Source: Streptomyces sp. R28
Lineage (GTDB): Bacteria > Actinomycetota > Actinomycetes > Streptomycetales > Streptomycetaceae
NCBI RefSeq assembly: GCF_041052385.1
Contig: NZ_CP163439.1
Location: 5,507,001 to 5,571,000, forward strand
DNA: 64,000 nucleotides
Reading direction: 5' to 3'
This document shows positions 16,024-23,733 of the stretch, piece after piece. The notes under the pieces were generated by a model that saw only the letters and a list, made by a program, of their open reading frames with translations, was not told the DNA's origin and ran no database searches. Made by a program: the position numbers and the translations under genes. How positions within the stretch are numbered: the first letter of the stretch is position 1; each line of letters starts with the position of its first letter.

Positions 16024-16926
16024 TCAGCCTCCGTCCCTGCACCGCTGGGCCGCGCTGCAGCCCCGGCTGTAATGGTTCGCCTGTTGCTCCGGGAGGTGGA
16101 GGTCTTCGCCGTCGTGGAAGTTGGCGGCCCCGTCACTGCCCGGGTTGTAGCGGTAGTTGGGGTCGTAGTTGGGGTTCGGCGCCCACTGTTCCCGCTCGAA
16201 GGTGATGCTCTGCATCTCGAGGTAGCTGCCGGTCGTCCGCGCCGTCATGTGGTAGACGTGCACGCCGGTGATCGCCTGGGGCGGAATCCTGTGGATGAAG
16301 GCCCATTCGTCCTGGCCTCGGTAGGTATTGGCCAGGTTCGGGTCACCCTGGAGCTGCTCGGGAACGTGCAGGACGACCCCCGCGAACTGCGGGTTGATCG
16401 TGTAGACGTAGGTCCTGGCTTCGACGAACCCGTGCGCGCAGTGCGACGTGACGAGCCATCCGACGACCGGGATGCTCATGCCGATCGTCCAGCCCGCTCC
16501 CTGGCAACGCGGCTCACGGGCTGCGGCGTCGAGGTTTCGCCCACCCTGGCTCCGGGCGAACGTCTCCGAAACGCTCTGCGAACCCGACGTGGAGATGAAG
16601 CCGCTGTCGTCGGCCCCCGCTCCGCCGCGGACATGGCGGACGAGGTCGTAGTTCGTTCCCCGGGCTTCGAAGCCGTTGGCGAAGATGTCGTTCGGGTCCC
16701 GGGAGTCGCCGCGGTACACCACACCGGGCAGCTGGCCCTGCGAAAACGCGCCGCTGGGCTCGTTCTGCGCGCTTGCGGAACCGGTGGTCGTCACGAGCGC
16801 ACCGGTGGCGACCAGCGTCACCATCAGGAACTGCAGGACGAGAAGGAGGGGCTTCGGCAGCCGACGCTGCGTCTGCGACCGAGGCGCGCCGCGCTGGGGG
16901 CTCGCCACTGTGTGTGCGTGGGGCAT
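16024..16926 (-). CDS. Secreted Scabin/ScARP-like mono-ADP-ribosyltransferase, 300 aa
   Basis: After a signal peptide (LLLVLQFLMVTLVATGALVT) the protein shows the R-S-E class mART layout: Arg in VVYRGDSRDPNDIF (about 72), the GFISTS strand (STS about 112-114), and QDE in TYRGQDEWAFI (Gln205, Glu207), the QxE signature. Scabin, ScARP and pierisin share this pattern and modify guanine bases or nucleosides with ADP-ribose, so a similar target is inferred. There is an extra hydrophobic, Cys-containing insertion before VEARTYVYTI and an Asn/Tyr/Pro-rich tail after the fold. ATG 16926 follows TGGAGAA. It shares its upstream element with the NLP gene. Confidence 0.85.
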   Translation of the reverse strand: MPHAHTVASPQRGAPRSQTQRRLPKPLLLVLQFLMVTLVATGALVTTTGSASAQNEPSGAFSQGQLPGVVYRGDSRDPNDIFANGFEARGTNYDLVRHVRGGAGADDSGFISTSGSQSVSETFARSQGGRNLDAAAREPRCQGAGWTIGMSIPVVGWLVTSHCAHGFVEARTYVYTINPQFAGVVLHVPEQLQGDPNLANTYRGQDEWAFIHRIPPQAITGVHVYHMTARTTGSYLEMQSITFEREQWAPNPNYDPNYRYNPGSDGAANFHDGEDLHLPEQQANHYSRGCSAAQRCRDGG

Positions 16927-16991
16927 ACGTGGTTCTCCAGTGCTCGGTCCGCCGGTATCCGGCCTGACCACACCGAGCCTGGCGAGCGGAG

Positions 16992-17028
16992 AGTTGATGC
17001 TCACCCCCCTTTCCTCGGGGCAATCAAT
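16992..17028 (-). promoter_or_regulatory. Bipartite element ATTGATT-N23-ATCAACT upstream of the mART gene
   Basis: On the coding strand ATTGATT (17028-17022) and ATCAACT (16998-16992) are 23 bp apart, and the element ends 66 bp before the mART ATG. It matches the NLP element in both half-sites with one base difference, and in spacing and position. Confidence 0.6.
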
Positions 17029-17098
17029 CCCGAATCGCGGGCTTTGCAGGACCGAGGCCGCAACCGGAACGTTGGTTTCCACCTCCTATTTGTCAGGT

Positions 17099-17143
17099 CA
17101 ATCAATTTCGTGGGCGGAAGGGGATCGGCGGAAGGGGATTGAT
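17099..17143. promoter_or_regulatory. Possible regulatory cluster between the mART and WD40 genes
   Basis: Two copies of GGCGGAAGGGGAT (17113-17125 and 17127-17139) lie in tandem between further half-sites AATCAAT (17100-17106) and ATTGAT (17138-17143). The half-sites resemble those of the NLP and mART elements but have the opposite order and a different spacing. The 343-bp region holds no gene. A role is only inferred. Confidence 0.35.
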
Positions 17144-17269
17144 GCACATCACATGTCGCCTCGCCTCAACGTCACCCGCAGGCAACTTGAGCGTCACCGG
17201 GCGCCTTGTACGTTCGTCGCGCTCGATGTCGCGTTCGTCGGCTATTTCGCCAGATACAGGGAGGTGCGC

Positions 17270-20200
17270 ATGGGGCGCCCGGAAAGACCGCTGGACCCGA
17301 CGACCGGCCCCGTGCCGCGGCTCGCGCACGAACTGCGGGAGCTGCGCAGGACCGCGGGGAACCCCTCGTACCGGAAGATGGCCGAGACGGCGGGCTTCTC
17401 CCCGACAACGCTGTCGCAGGCCGCGGCCGGTGAACGGCTGCCGTCCCTCGCCGTCGTCCAGGGCTATGTACGGGCCTGCGGCGGCGACCCGGAGGAGTGG
17501 GAGCCGCGGTGGAAGGACGCCGAGGCGGAGGCGGCGGGGGCGGCTCGCGAGGACGACGAGGACGCGACGCCGCCGTACCGGGGCCTCGCCCGGTTCGAGC
17601 CGGCCGACCAGGGGCTGTTCTTCGGGCGGGCCCGCCTGACGGAGGACCTGCTCCAGCTGGTGTGCGGGCACCGGTTCGCCGCGGTGTTCGGCGCCTCGGG
17701 CAGCGGGAAGTCCTCCCTGCTGCGGGCCGGACTGATACCCCGGCTCCAGAAGGTGATCGCGGACCGGGGCCGCCCGGCGGTGCTGCGGGTGCTCACGCCC
17801 GGGGACCGGCCGGCCGCCACGTACGGCCATCTGCTGACCCCGGCGGCGGACGAGCCGGAGAGCTGGGTGGTGGTGGACCAGTTCGAGGAGCTCTTCACCC
17901 TGTGCCGGGACCGGGCCGAGCGAGCCCGGTTCATCGACCTGCTGCTCGCCGCAAGGGACCCCGGCAGCCGGCTGCGGGTGCTCATCGCCGTACGGGCCGA
18001 CTTCTACCCCCGCTGCGGCGAGCACCGGGGGCTGGCGGACACGCTGTGCGGCGCCGGACTGCTGGTCGGCCCGATGACCGCGGACGAGCTGCGCGAGGCG
18101 GTCGTCAAGCCGGCGCAGGAGGTCGGGCTCCTGGTGGAGCGGGAACTGACCGCGCGGATCGTGGAGGAGGTCCTCGACGAGCCCGGCGGGCTGCCGATGC
18201 TCTCGCACGCCCTGCTGGAGACCTGGCGGCGACGCAAGGGCCGGGTGCTCACCCTGGCCGCGTACCAGGCGGCCGGCGGGGTGCGAGGCGCCATCGCGGG
18301 GAGCGCCGAGGAGGCGTACGGGCAGCTGACCGCACCCCAGGCGGAGGCCGCCCGGCGTCTGCTGCTGCGGATGGTCGAGCCCGGTCAGGGCACCCCGGAC
18401 ACCCGGCGTCCGCTGACCAGCGCCGAGCGGGGGGAGTGGGTGTGCCCCGAGGGGCCGACGGTGGTGGAGCGGCTGGCCCGCGCCCGCCTGCTGACGGTCG
18501 ACGAGGAATCCGTCCAGCTCGCCCACGAGGCGCTGATCGTCTCCTGGCCGCGGTTGCGCGACTGGATCGAGCAGGACCGTGAGCGGCTGCGCCACCACCG
18601 GCGGCTGACCGAGGCCGCCCGCGTCTGGCTGGAGCACGACCGCGACCCCGGCGCCCTGTACCGGGGCACCCGCCTGGAGCGTGTGGCGGAGCTGTTCCCC
18701 GACCATGAGCACGACCATGCCCTGACCGTGCCGGAACGCGAGTTCCTCACCGCCGCCCTGGCCGCCCGGGAGGCGGAGCGCACGGCCGCCGCCCGCTCCA
18801 CGCGCCGGGCACGGGCGGGGATGGGCGCACTGGCGGCGGTCCTCGTGGTGGCGCTGGTCGCCAGTGTCGCGGCCTGGACGCAGCGCCGGGACAACGAGCG
18901 CCGCCGCACCGACGACGCGGCCCGCCGTATCGCCGCCGTCGCGGACGCCCAGCGCACGACCGACCCGCGCACGGCACAGCTGCTGGGCGTCGCCGCCTGG
19001 CAGGTGGCGAAGCTGCCGGAGACCCGGCGGGCGCTGCTGGGCTCGCTCGGCCAGCAGGAACTGGACACCTTCAGCGACCCGGCACCCGGGGGCGGCTCCC
19101 CCCGCTACCTGACGGACTCCGGCCGTACGCTGCTCAGCGTCGAGGGACACACCTGGCGGACCTGGGACGTGGCACGGCACCGGCGGATCGCCTCGGGGCG
19201 GCTGCCGGAGGGCGGCAGTGCGGTCGGGGCGAGTCCGGACGGGCGGCTGCTGGCGATCCAGGGGGACGACGGGGTACGGCTGTGGGACACGGCCGCCGGA
19301 CGCTGGTTCGGTGACCCGCTGCCGGGGTCGACCTCCGGGGACTTCGCCGAGCGCACTTACGTCGTGAACAGTACGGACAACGACAGGGTGCAGGTACGTT
19401 CGGCCGCGGACGCGAAGCTGCTGTTCGAGACGGAGGCGGACAGTGCGCCGACGCCGGTGCCGAGCGCGGACGGCCGGCTGCTCGCGTTCTGCCCCACCAC
19501 GGCCGGCCCGGCGCAGGTACGGGACCTGACGGACGGGCGCACGGTGCCCGGGCGCTGGGCCCACGTGGGCGACATCTGCGGCCAGGAGCACATGCAGCTG
19601 GTGCTCGGCGAAGGCGAGCGAAGCGAGATGGGGGTCCCCCCGGCCGAAGGCTGGGGGAAGCTCGCCGCGGTGGCCGCGAACGGGGTGCGGGTCTGGGACA
19701 TCCGGTCGGGGGAGCAGGTGGCCGACCTCGCCGACGCCGGAGTCAAGTACGCCGCCTTCAACAAGGACGGGAAGTTCCTGGCGACCGCCGACGGGGAGGA
19801 GATCAGGGTGTGGCGGATGGGCGTCGACGCCCCCGTGTTCCGCCACTCCCTCAACAACCAGCCCCTGCACGGCGGCCTGGAGTGGGACCCTGCCCGCCCG
19901 GTGCTGCGCTATCTGGAGGGCGGCACCGTCCACTCCCTGGACGTCGCGACGGCCGTGACGTCCGCCTGGCGGGACCAGCCGCTGGACAACGTGCTGATCG
20001 GCCCGGACGGCCGTACCTTCGCCACCGCGCGACGCATCGGCGACACCTACCGATTCGAGCTGCGCGACACCGGCGACCAACGACTGCTCAAGACACTGCC
20101 GCCCACGCCGCTCCCGGTATCCCGCGACCCCTCCCAGCCGGTCCGCCCGGAGTACACCGTCCCTTTTCTGGCCTTCGCCCCCGACGGCAAGACGCTCGCG

Positions 20201-21064
20201 TACACCGTCTCGATGCCCGGGAGCGAGGCGTCCTCGCAACGCCTCACGATCTGGGACGTCGCCCGGGGCCGGGTCCGCACGACGCTGGAACTGGCGACGA
20301 AGAAGTCGGCCGGGGCGGTCATCGCGATCGCCCTGGGCCCGGACGCCCGCACCCTCCACCTCACCCGCACCCTGGCGATCGGCGAGCCGAGCAACGAGAC
20401 CTGGGACATCGCCCGCCACCGCCGGACGGCGGTCCTCACGGGCCTGTCCAGCCGCCACCTGACCGTCCGTCCCGACGACGGGCTCCTGGTCGGCGACAAC
20501 CGCACGGCGGGCCTGCCGGGCGGCAGGGCCACCAGACGCGACCTGGTCCAGGGCGGCGAGATCAGCGCCCTCGCCTTCGCTCCGGACGGTTCGCGGCTCG
20601 CGGCGGGGGACCAGGGGGGCCGGGCGACGCTGTGGGACGGAACGGTCCGGCAGCGGGAGGGGGCTCTGCCGAACGTCTTCCCCGCGCTCCCGGAGGCCTT
20701 GGCCAACACGATGACCGGCGACACCTCCGAGGCCGTCAGCGCCCTCGCCCTCAGCCCCGACGGCAGCACACTGGCGGTGGGCGGCGAGGCGGGGAGCCTG
20801 CAACTGTGGGACGTTGCCACCCAGCAACCGCTCGGTGGCCTGCTCACGACACCGGGTGAGTCGATCGACACGGTGGCGTTCGGTGCGGACAGCGGCACGG
20901 TGTACGCGGGAAGCGCGCATGTGCCCCTCCAGCGTTACACCATCGCCCCGTCGAAGGCGGTCGGGACGGTGTGCGCCCGGACGGGAGGGGGGAACGGGCT
21001 GACGCGGGCGCAGTGGCAGAGGTACGTACGCGACGTGCCGTACCGCAAGGTGTGCGGCCACTGA
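17270..21064 (+). CDS. HTH - nSTAND NTPase - transmembrane - WD40 signalling protein, 1264 aa
   Basis: An XRE-like HTH occupies residues about 20-75 (YRKMAETAGFSPTTLSQAA). An nSTAND-type P-loop NTPase follows, with Walker A GASGSGKSS (141-149) and a Walker B-like VVVDQFEELF (about 205). A single membrane helix (ALAAVLVVALVASVAAW, about 517-535) leads to WD40 repeats to the C-terminus (WDVARHRR, DGRLLAIQGDDGVRLWD, LALSPDGSTLAVGG). The architecture is a known Streptomyces signalling family thought to assemble on ligand sensing. ATG 17270 follows GGGAGGT. An 18-codon insertion at 19613-19666 matches an intergenic repeat type. Ligand and output are unknown. Confidence 0.9.
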   Translation: MGRPERPLDPTTGPVPRLAHELRELRRTAGNPSYRKMAETAGFSPTTLSQAAAGERLPSLAVVQGYVRACGGDPEEWEPRWKDAEAEAAGAAREDDEDATPPYRGLARFEPADQGLFFGRARLTEDLLQLVCGHRFAAVFGASGSGKSSLLRAGLIPRLQKVIADRGRPAVLRVLTPGDRPAATYGHLLTPAADEPESWVVVDQFEELFTLCRDRAERARFIDLLLAARDPGSRLRVLIAVRADFYPRCGEHRGLADTLCGAGLLVGPMTADELREAVVKPAQEVGLLVERELTARIVEEVLDEPGGLPMLSHALLETWRRRKGRVLTLAAYQAAGGVRGAIAGSAEEAYGQLTAPQAEAARRLLLRMVEPGQGTPDTRRPLTSAERGEWVCPEGPTVVERLARARLLTVDEESVQLAHEALIVSWPRLRDWIEQDRERLRHHRRLTEAARVWLEHDRDPGALYRGTRLERVAELFPDHEHDHALTVPEREFLTAALAAREAERTAAARSTRRARAGMGALAAVLVVALVASVAAWTQRRDNERRRTDDAARRIAAVADAQRTTDPRTAQLLGVAAWQVAKLPETRRALLGSLGQQELDTFSDPAPGGGSPRYLTDSGRTLLSVEGHTWRTWDVARHRRIASGRLPEGGSAVGASPDGRLLAIQGDDGVRLWDTAAGRWFGDPLPGSTSGDFAERTYVVNSTDNDRVQVRSAADAKLLFETEADSAPTPVPSADGRLLAFCPTTAGPAQVRDLTDGRTVPGRWAHVGDICGQEHMQLVLGEGERSEMGVPPAEGWGKLAAVAANGVRVWDIRSGEQVADLADAGVKYAAFNKDGKFLATADGEEIRVWRMGVDAPVFRHSLNNQPLHGGLEWDPARPVLRYLEGGTVHSLDVATAVTSAWRDQPLDNVLIGPDGRTFATARRIGDTYRFELRDTGDQRLLKTLPPTPLPVSRDPSQPVRPEYTVPFLAFAPDGKTLAYTVSMPGSEASSQRLTIWDVARGRVRTTLELATKKSAGAVIAIALGPDARTLHLTRTLAIGEPSNETWDIARHRRTAVLTGLSSRHLTVRPDDGLLVGDNRTAGLPGGRATRRDLVQGGEISALAFAPDGSRLAAGDQGGRATLWDGTVRQREGALPNVFPALPEALANTMTGDTSEAVSALALSPDGSTLAVGGEAGSLQLWDVATQQPLGGLLTTPGESIDTVAFGADSGTVYAGSAHVPLQRYTIAPSKAVGTVCARTGGGNGLTRAQWQRYVRDVPYRKVCGH
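19613..19666. repeat. REP-like palindromic element inside the WD40 coding sequence
   Basis: The 54-bp segment begins GGCGAGC and ends with its complement GCTCGCC, and contains GGGGGTCCCCC and nested palindromes. It resembles a short palindromic repeat frequent between genes in Streptomyces (from memory, not searched). It spans exactly 18 codons in frame and encodes GERSEMGVPPAEGWGKLA, unlike the surrounding WD40 sequence. Confidence 0.6.
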
Positions 21065-21185
21065 CCGTCCGGCATTGCTGTGGAGGAAACGTAACAGCAC
21101 ACTCGTTCGAGTGGGCGGCTCCGGATTCCTTGAGTGGGCTCCGCGTCTACTCTGGGAGCGTCGCGTCGAGCGAAGGAGGTCTGTC

Positions 21186-21842
21186 ATGGCGACGGCGGAG
21201 CCGATCATCATGCCGGGGTACCAAGGCGAAGCCATTCACGGGCCGTACGACGACCCGGACGGCGACAGTGACGCGGACAGCGGCGTGCCCGACTACTCGG
21301 ACACGAGCGTAGAGGCGGCCTTCGAGCGCATCAGTGCGGCAGCTCCCCTGGGCTGGCGCGTGGAGCTGATCGAAGGGGAGATCTGCGTGACGCCACCGGC
21401 CAATGGGGAGCACGAGGAGATTTTGGCGGAGGTCAATCACCAGGTCGGCCGGAAGGCGTCCGATGATTCCCTGCGCAACTATGGCGGCATCGGCCTGAGC
21501 CTCCCCGGCTCGTCCGACACTGGTCGCGTCGAGCCGGACCTGGTGATCGCTCCGAGGGGCACTTTCGACGACCAAGAGGTGTGGCACGACCCGACGGGTG
21601 TCCTCCTCGTCGCCGAGGTCACCTCCAAGAGCACCGCCGACCGCGACCGCAACAAGAAGATCCGCGGCTACGCCCGCGCGGGCATCCCTGTCTACCTGCT
21701 GATCGACCGCGAAGAAGCGCAGGTCATCGTCTACTCCGAACCGTCCGGCGACGAATACACCCAGAACCCCAAGTACAAGCTCGGCCTCGCCGTGCCGCTG
21801 CCCGAGCCCCTCGGGTTCGAGCTGGACACCGCGGAGTTCTGA
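21186..21842 (+). CDS. Uma2 family (DUF820) PD-(D/E)xK-type protein, 218 aa
   Basis: The core shows the restriction-like fold of the Uma2 family: VELIEGEICVTPPANGEHEE, the acidic strand VEPDLVIAPRG, LLVAEVTSKSTADRDRNKK (the E-V-x-S-K element) and YARAGIPVYLLIDRE. These are widespread in actinomycetes and cyanobacteria and annotated as endonucleases, but substrates are unproven. ATG 21186 is set by GAAGGAGG 6-7 nt upstream. The N-terminal 35 residues are acidic and Gly-rich. It follows the WD40 gene by 121 bp, and its 3' end overlaps a small antisense gene. Confidence 0.85.
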   Translation: MATAEPIIMPGYQGEAIHGPYDDPDGDSDADSGVPDYSDTSVEAAFERISAAAPLGWRVELIEGEICVTPPANGEHEEILAEVNHQVGRKASDDSLRNYGGIGLSLPGSSDTGRVEPDLVIAPRGTFDDQEVWHDPTGVLLVAEVTSKSTADRDRNKKIRGYARAGIPVYLLIDREEAQVIVYSEPSGDEYTQNPKYKLGLAVPLPEPLGFELDTAEF

Positions 21843-21991
21843 CCCCGCTGCTGCGCCGGTTCCGGTTCCGGTTCCGGTTCCGCCGCCCGCGCCGGGCCCG
21901 TATTCGCCGCCAGGATCAGGGTCGCCACGGCGACCACGGCGGCGGCGAATCCTCGGGTGTAGCGCTCGGTGGTGCTGGTGCGTTCCTGCAC
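21731..21991 (-). CDS. Possible small secreted or anchored protein, 86 aa
   Basis: The frame begins with GTG and encodes ERYTRGFAAAVVAVATLILA followed by ANTGPARAA, a plausible signal peptide or anchor. Then comes an EPEPEPEP stretch encoded by four GGTTCC hexamers (21858-21881). The second half overlaps the 3' end of the Uma2 gene in antisense, which weakens the case. It is divergent from the XRE-TPR regulator with an operator-like palindrome between them, which supports a real gene. Its function is unknown. Confidence 0.4.
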   Translation of the reverse strand: MQERTSTTERYTRGFAAAVVAVATLILAANTGPARAAEPEPEPEPAQQRGQNSAVSSSNPRGSGSGTARPSLYLGFWVYSSPDGSE

Positions 21992-22012
21992 GGCGACCTC
22001 GCAACAGCCATG

Positions 22013-22042
22013 GGTTAATCGCGTTTAATCCGCGGTTTAACC
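22013..22042. promoter_or_regulatory. Operator-like TTTAA cluster between divergent genes
   Basis: The segment holds GGTTAAT, GTTTAAT and GTTTAACC. Its right part, TTTAATCCGCGGTTTAA, is nearly palindromic about CCGCGG, and the outer ends GGTTAA/TTTAACC are also inverted. It is strikingly AT-rich for this genome and lies 67 bp before the XRE-TPR start, so autoregulation is a reasonable inference. Confidence 0.5.
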
Positions 22043-22108
22043 TAGGGGCTGCCGGACCCGAACGGCAAGGGTCGCAGAGGCAGTTGGCCGAGGTGGGGGC
22101 GTTGAGCG

Positions 22109-23458
22109 ATGTCGGACCGTGACGACCCGGGGATCATCGGGCGGAGAGTGCAGCAACTGCGGGCCGACCGCGGGCTGACGCAGAAGCAACTGGCGGAACC
22201 GGCGTACACCCCGGCCTACATCTCCACCCTGGAGGCGGGCCGCGTCCGCGCCTCCGACGACGCGTTACGGCACATCGCCGACCGGCTCGGCGTCGCCTTC
22301 GAGGAACTCGCCACCGGCCGCCCCGCGCACCTCGTCACGGACCTGCGCCTGCGGCTGACCGAGGCCCAGCGCGCCCTCGCCACCGGCGATGCCGAGGCGG
22401 CGGCCGAGCAGTACGCCGCGCTGCTCGCCGAGGCGGAGGCGTACGGGTTCGCCGAGGAGCAGGCGACCGCGCTGCTCGGGCTCGGCGAGTGCGGCATCGA
22501 CGTGGGTGAACTCGCCTCCGCCCGGCGTCACTTCGAGCGGGCCGAGCGCATGCTTGCCGAAGCCGACGCCCCACTGCCCGCCCGCGTCCCGGCCCTGCGC
22601 GGAAGGGCCGTGTCCCACTACCTCGCTGGGGAGCTCCGCTACGCCGTCTACCTCCTCGAGTCCACCCTCGACGAGCTGAACCGCGGCGGCCTGCACGACC
22701 CCGACGCGCTGCTCCTCCTCTACGCCAGCGTCATCGGCCCCTACATGGACATGGGCGTCCACGCCCGCGCCGCTCAGGCCGCCGAGTACGCCCTCGCCCT
22801 CGCCCCGCAGGCCGCGGACCCGGCCCTGGTCGCCCGTATGCACCGGTCCGTCGCCCGCACCCTGCTCGCCGAAGGGCGGGTCGCCGAGGCCGACGCCTCC
22901 CTCGCCAAGGCCGCCGAGCTGTACCGGCAACTGCAGATCCGCACCGAACTCGCCAACTGCCACTGGATGCGCGGCTACGTCTACGCCCAGAACGGCGACC
23001 TGGAGCGCGCCGAGGCCGAACTGCGCGAGGCCCGGTCCATGCTCACCGCCCAGCGCGCCGCCCTCTACACCAGCCAGGTCGCCGTCGAACTCGCCGACGT
23101 GCTGCACCGGCGCGGCAAGTCCGACGAGGCCGCCGCCCTGCTCCACGAGGTGCTCAGCGACCTCAGCCCCGAACGCGGCGCCCTGCACTCCGCCGCCGCC
23201 CACCGCCTCCTCGGCATCATCGCCGAGGACGCCCACGACACCGAGACCGCCGAGGAGCACTACGTCCGCGCCCTCAGCCTCCTGGAGCGCGCGGGCGCGG
23301 CCGGCGACCTGGCCGACCTGTGCCGGCTGCTCGGCGACCTGCTGCGCCGCACGGGACGGGTGGAGGCGGCCCTGGACGTGTACCGGACGGGGCTGGGACA
23401 CCGTACGGCTCCCGGCACCACCACCCTCGGGCCCGCCCCCGCACAGCCCCCTCTCTGA
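22109..23458 (+). CDS. XRE-family regulator with TPR domain, 449 aa
   Basis: Residues 8-65 are an HTH (QLRADRGLTQKQLAEPAYTP, AYISTLEAGR). The rest consists of about seven TPR-like helical pairs (AQRALATGDAEAAAEQYAAL, LLGLGECGIDVGELASARRH, LLGDLLRRTGRVEAALDVY). Such proteins resemble peptide-responsive RRNPP-type regulators, though the ligand here is unknown. ATG 22109 is used; an in-frame TTG lies 6 nt upstream. Its stop is followed at once by the remains of a permease gene, so the original downstream context has been lost. Confidence 0.83.
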   Translation: MSDRDDPGIIGRRVQQLRADRGLTQKQLAEPAYTPAYISTLEAGRVRASDDALRHIADRLGVAFEELATGRPAHLVTDLRLRLTEAQRALATGDAEAAAEQYAALLAEAEAYGFAEEQATALLGLGECGIDVGELASARRHFERAERMLAEADAPLPARVPALRGRAVSHYLAGELRYAVYLLESTLDELNRGGLHDPDALLLLYASVIGPYMDMGVHARAAQAAEYALALAPQAADPALVARMHRSVARTLLAEGRVAEADASLAKAAELYRQLQIRTELANCHWMRGYVYAQNGDLERAEAELREARSMLTAQRAALYTSQVAVELADVLHRRGKSDEAAALLHEVLSDLSPERGALHSAAAHRLLGIIAEDAHDTETAEEHYVRALSLLERAGAAGDLADLCRLLGDLLRRTGRVEAALDVYRTGLGHRTAPGTTTLGPAPAQPPL

Positions 23459-23460
23459 GC

Positions 23461-23733
23461 ACCGGCTCGCCCTGGCTGTCGGTGCTGCTGCTGGCGCTCC
23501 TCGCGGTCGTCCTGTGCGTGTGCAGCGAGGCGGACGCGTTCGTCGCCGCCTCCCTGAGCGGCTTCTCGCCGACCGCGCGGCTGGCGTTCATGGTGGTCGG
23601 GCCGATGGTGGACCTGAAGCTGATCGCCCTCCAGGCGGGCACGTTCGGGCGGTCCTTCGCCGTGCGGTTCTCGTCCGTGACATGGGTGGTGGCCGTGGGG
23701 AGCAGCGCGCTGGTGGGGTGGTGGCTGCTGTGA
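23461..23733 (+). pseudogene. 3' remnant of an ArsP/DUF318-type permease
   Basis: About 90 residues match only the last part of the two-domain permease family (COG0701): CSEADAFVAASLSGFSPTAR, AFMVVGPMVDLKLIALQAGT, SSALVGWWLL. Full-length members have about 300-350 residues. No start codon with a ribosome-binding site lies between here and the regulator stop at 23458. The 5' two-thirds are missing, presumably by a deletion ending at the regulator. The last bases overlap the start of the partner gene, as in intact operons. Confidence 0.7.

Noticed and set aside
17102..21235. Very long open frame on the minus strand opposite the WD40 gene
   Set aside because: It is the mirror of a strongly GC3-biased gene. 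Its translation is Arg/Gly/His-rich with no domain, while the plus strand has clear HTH, NTPase and WD40 motifs.
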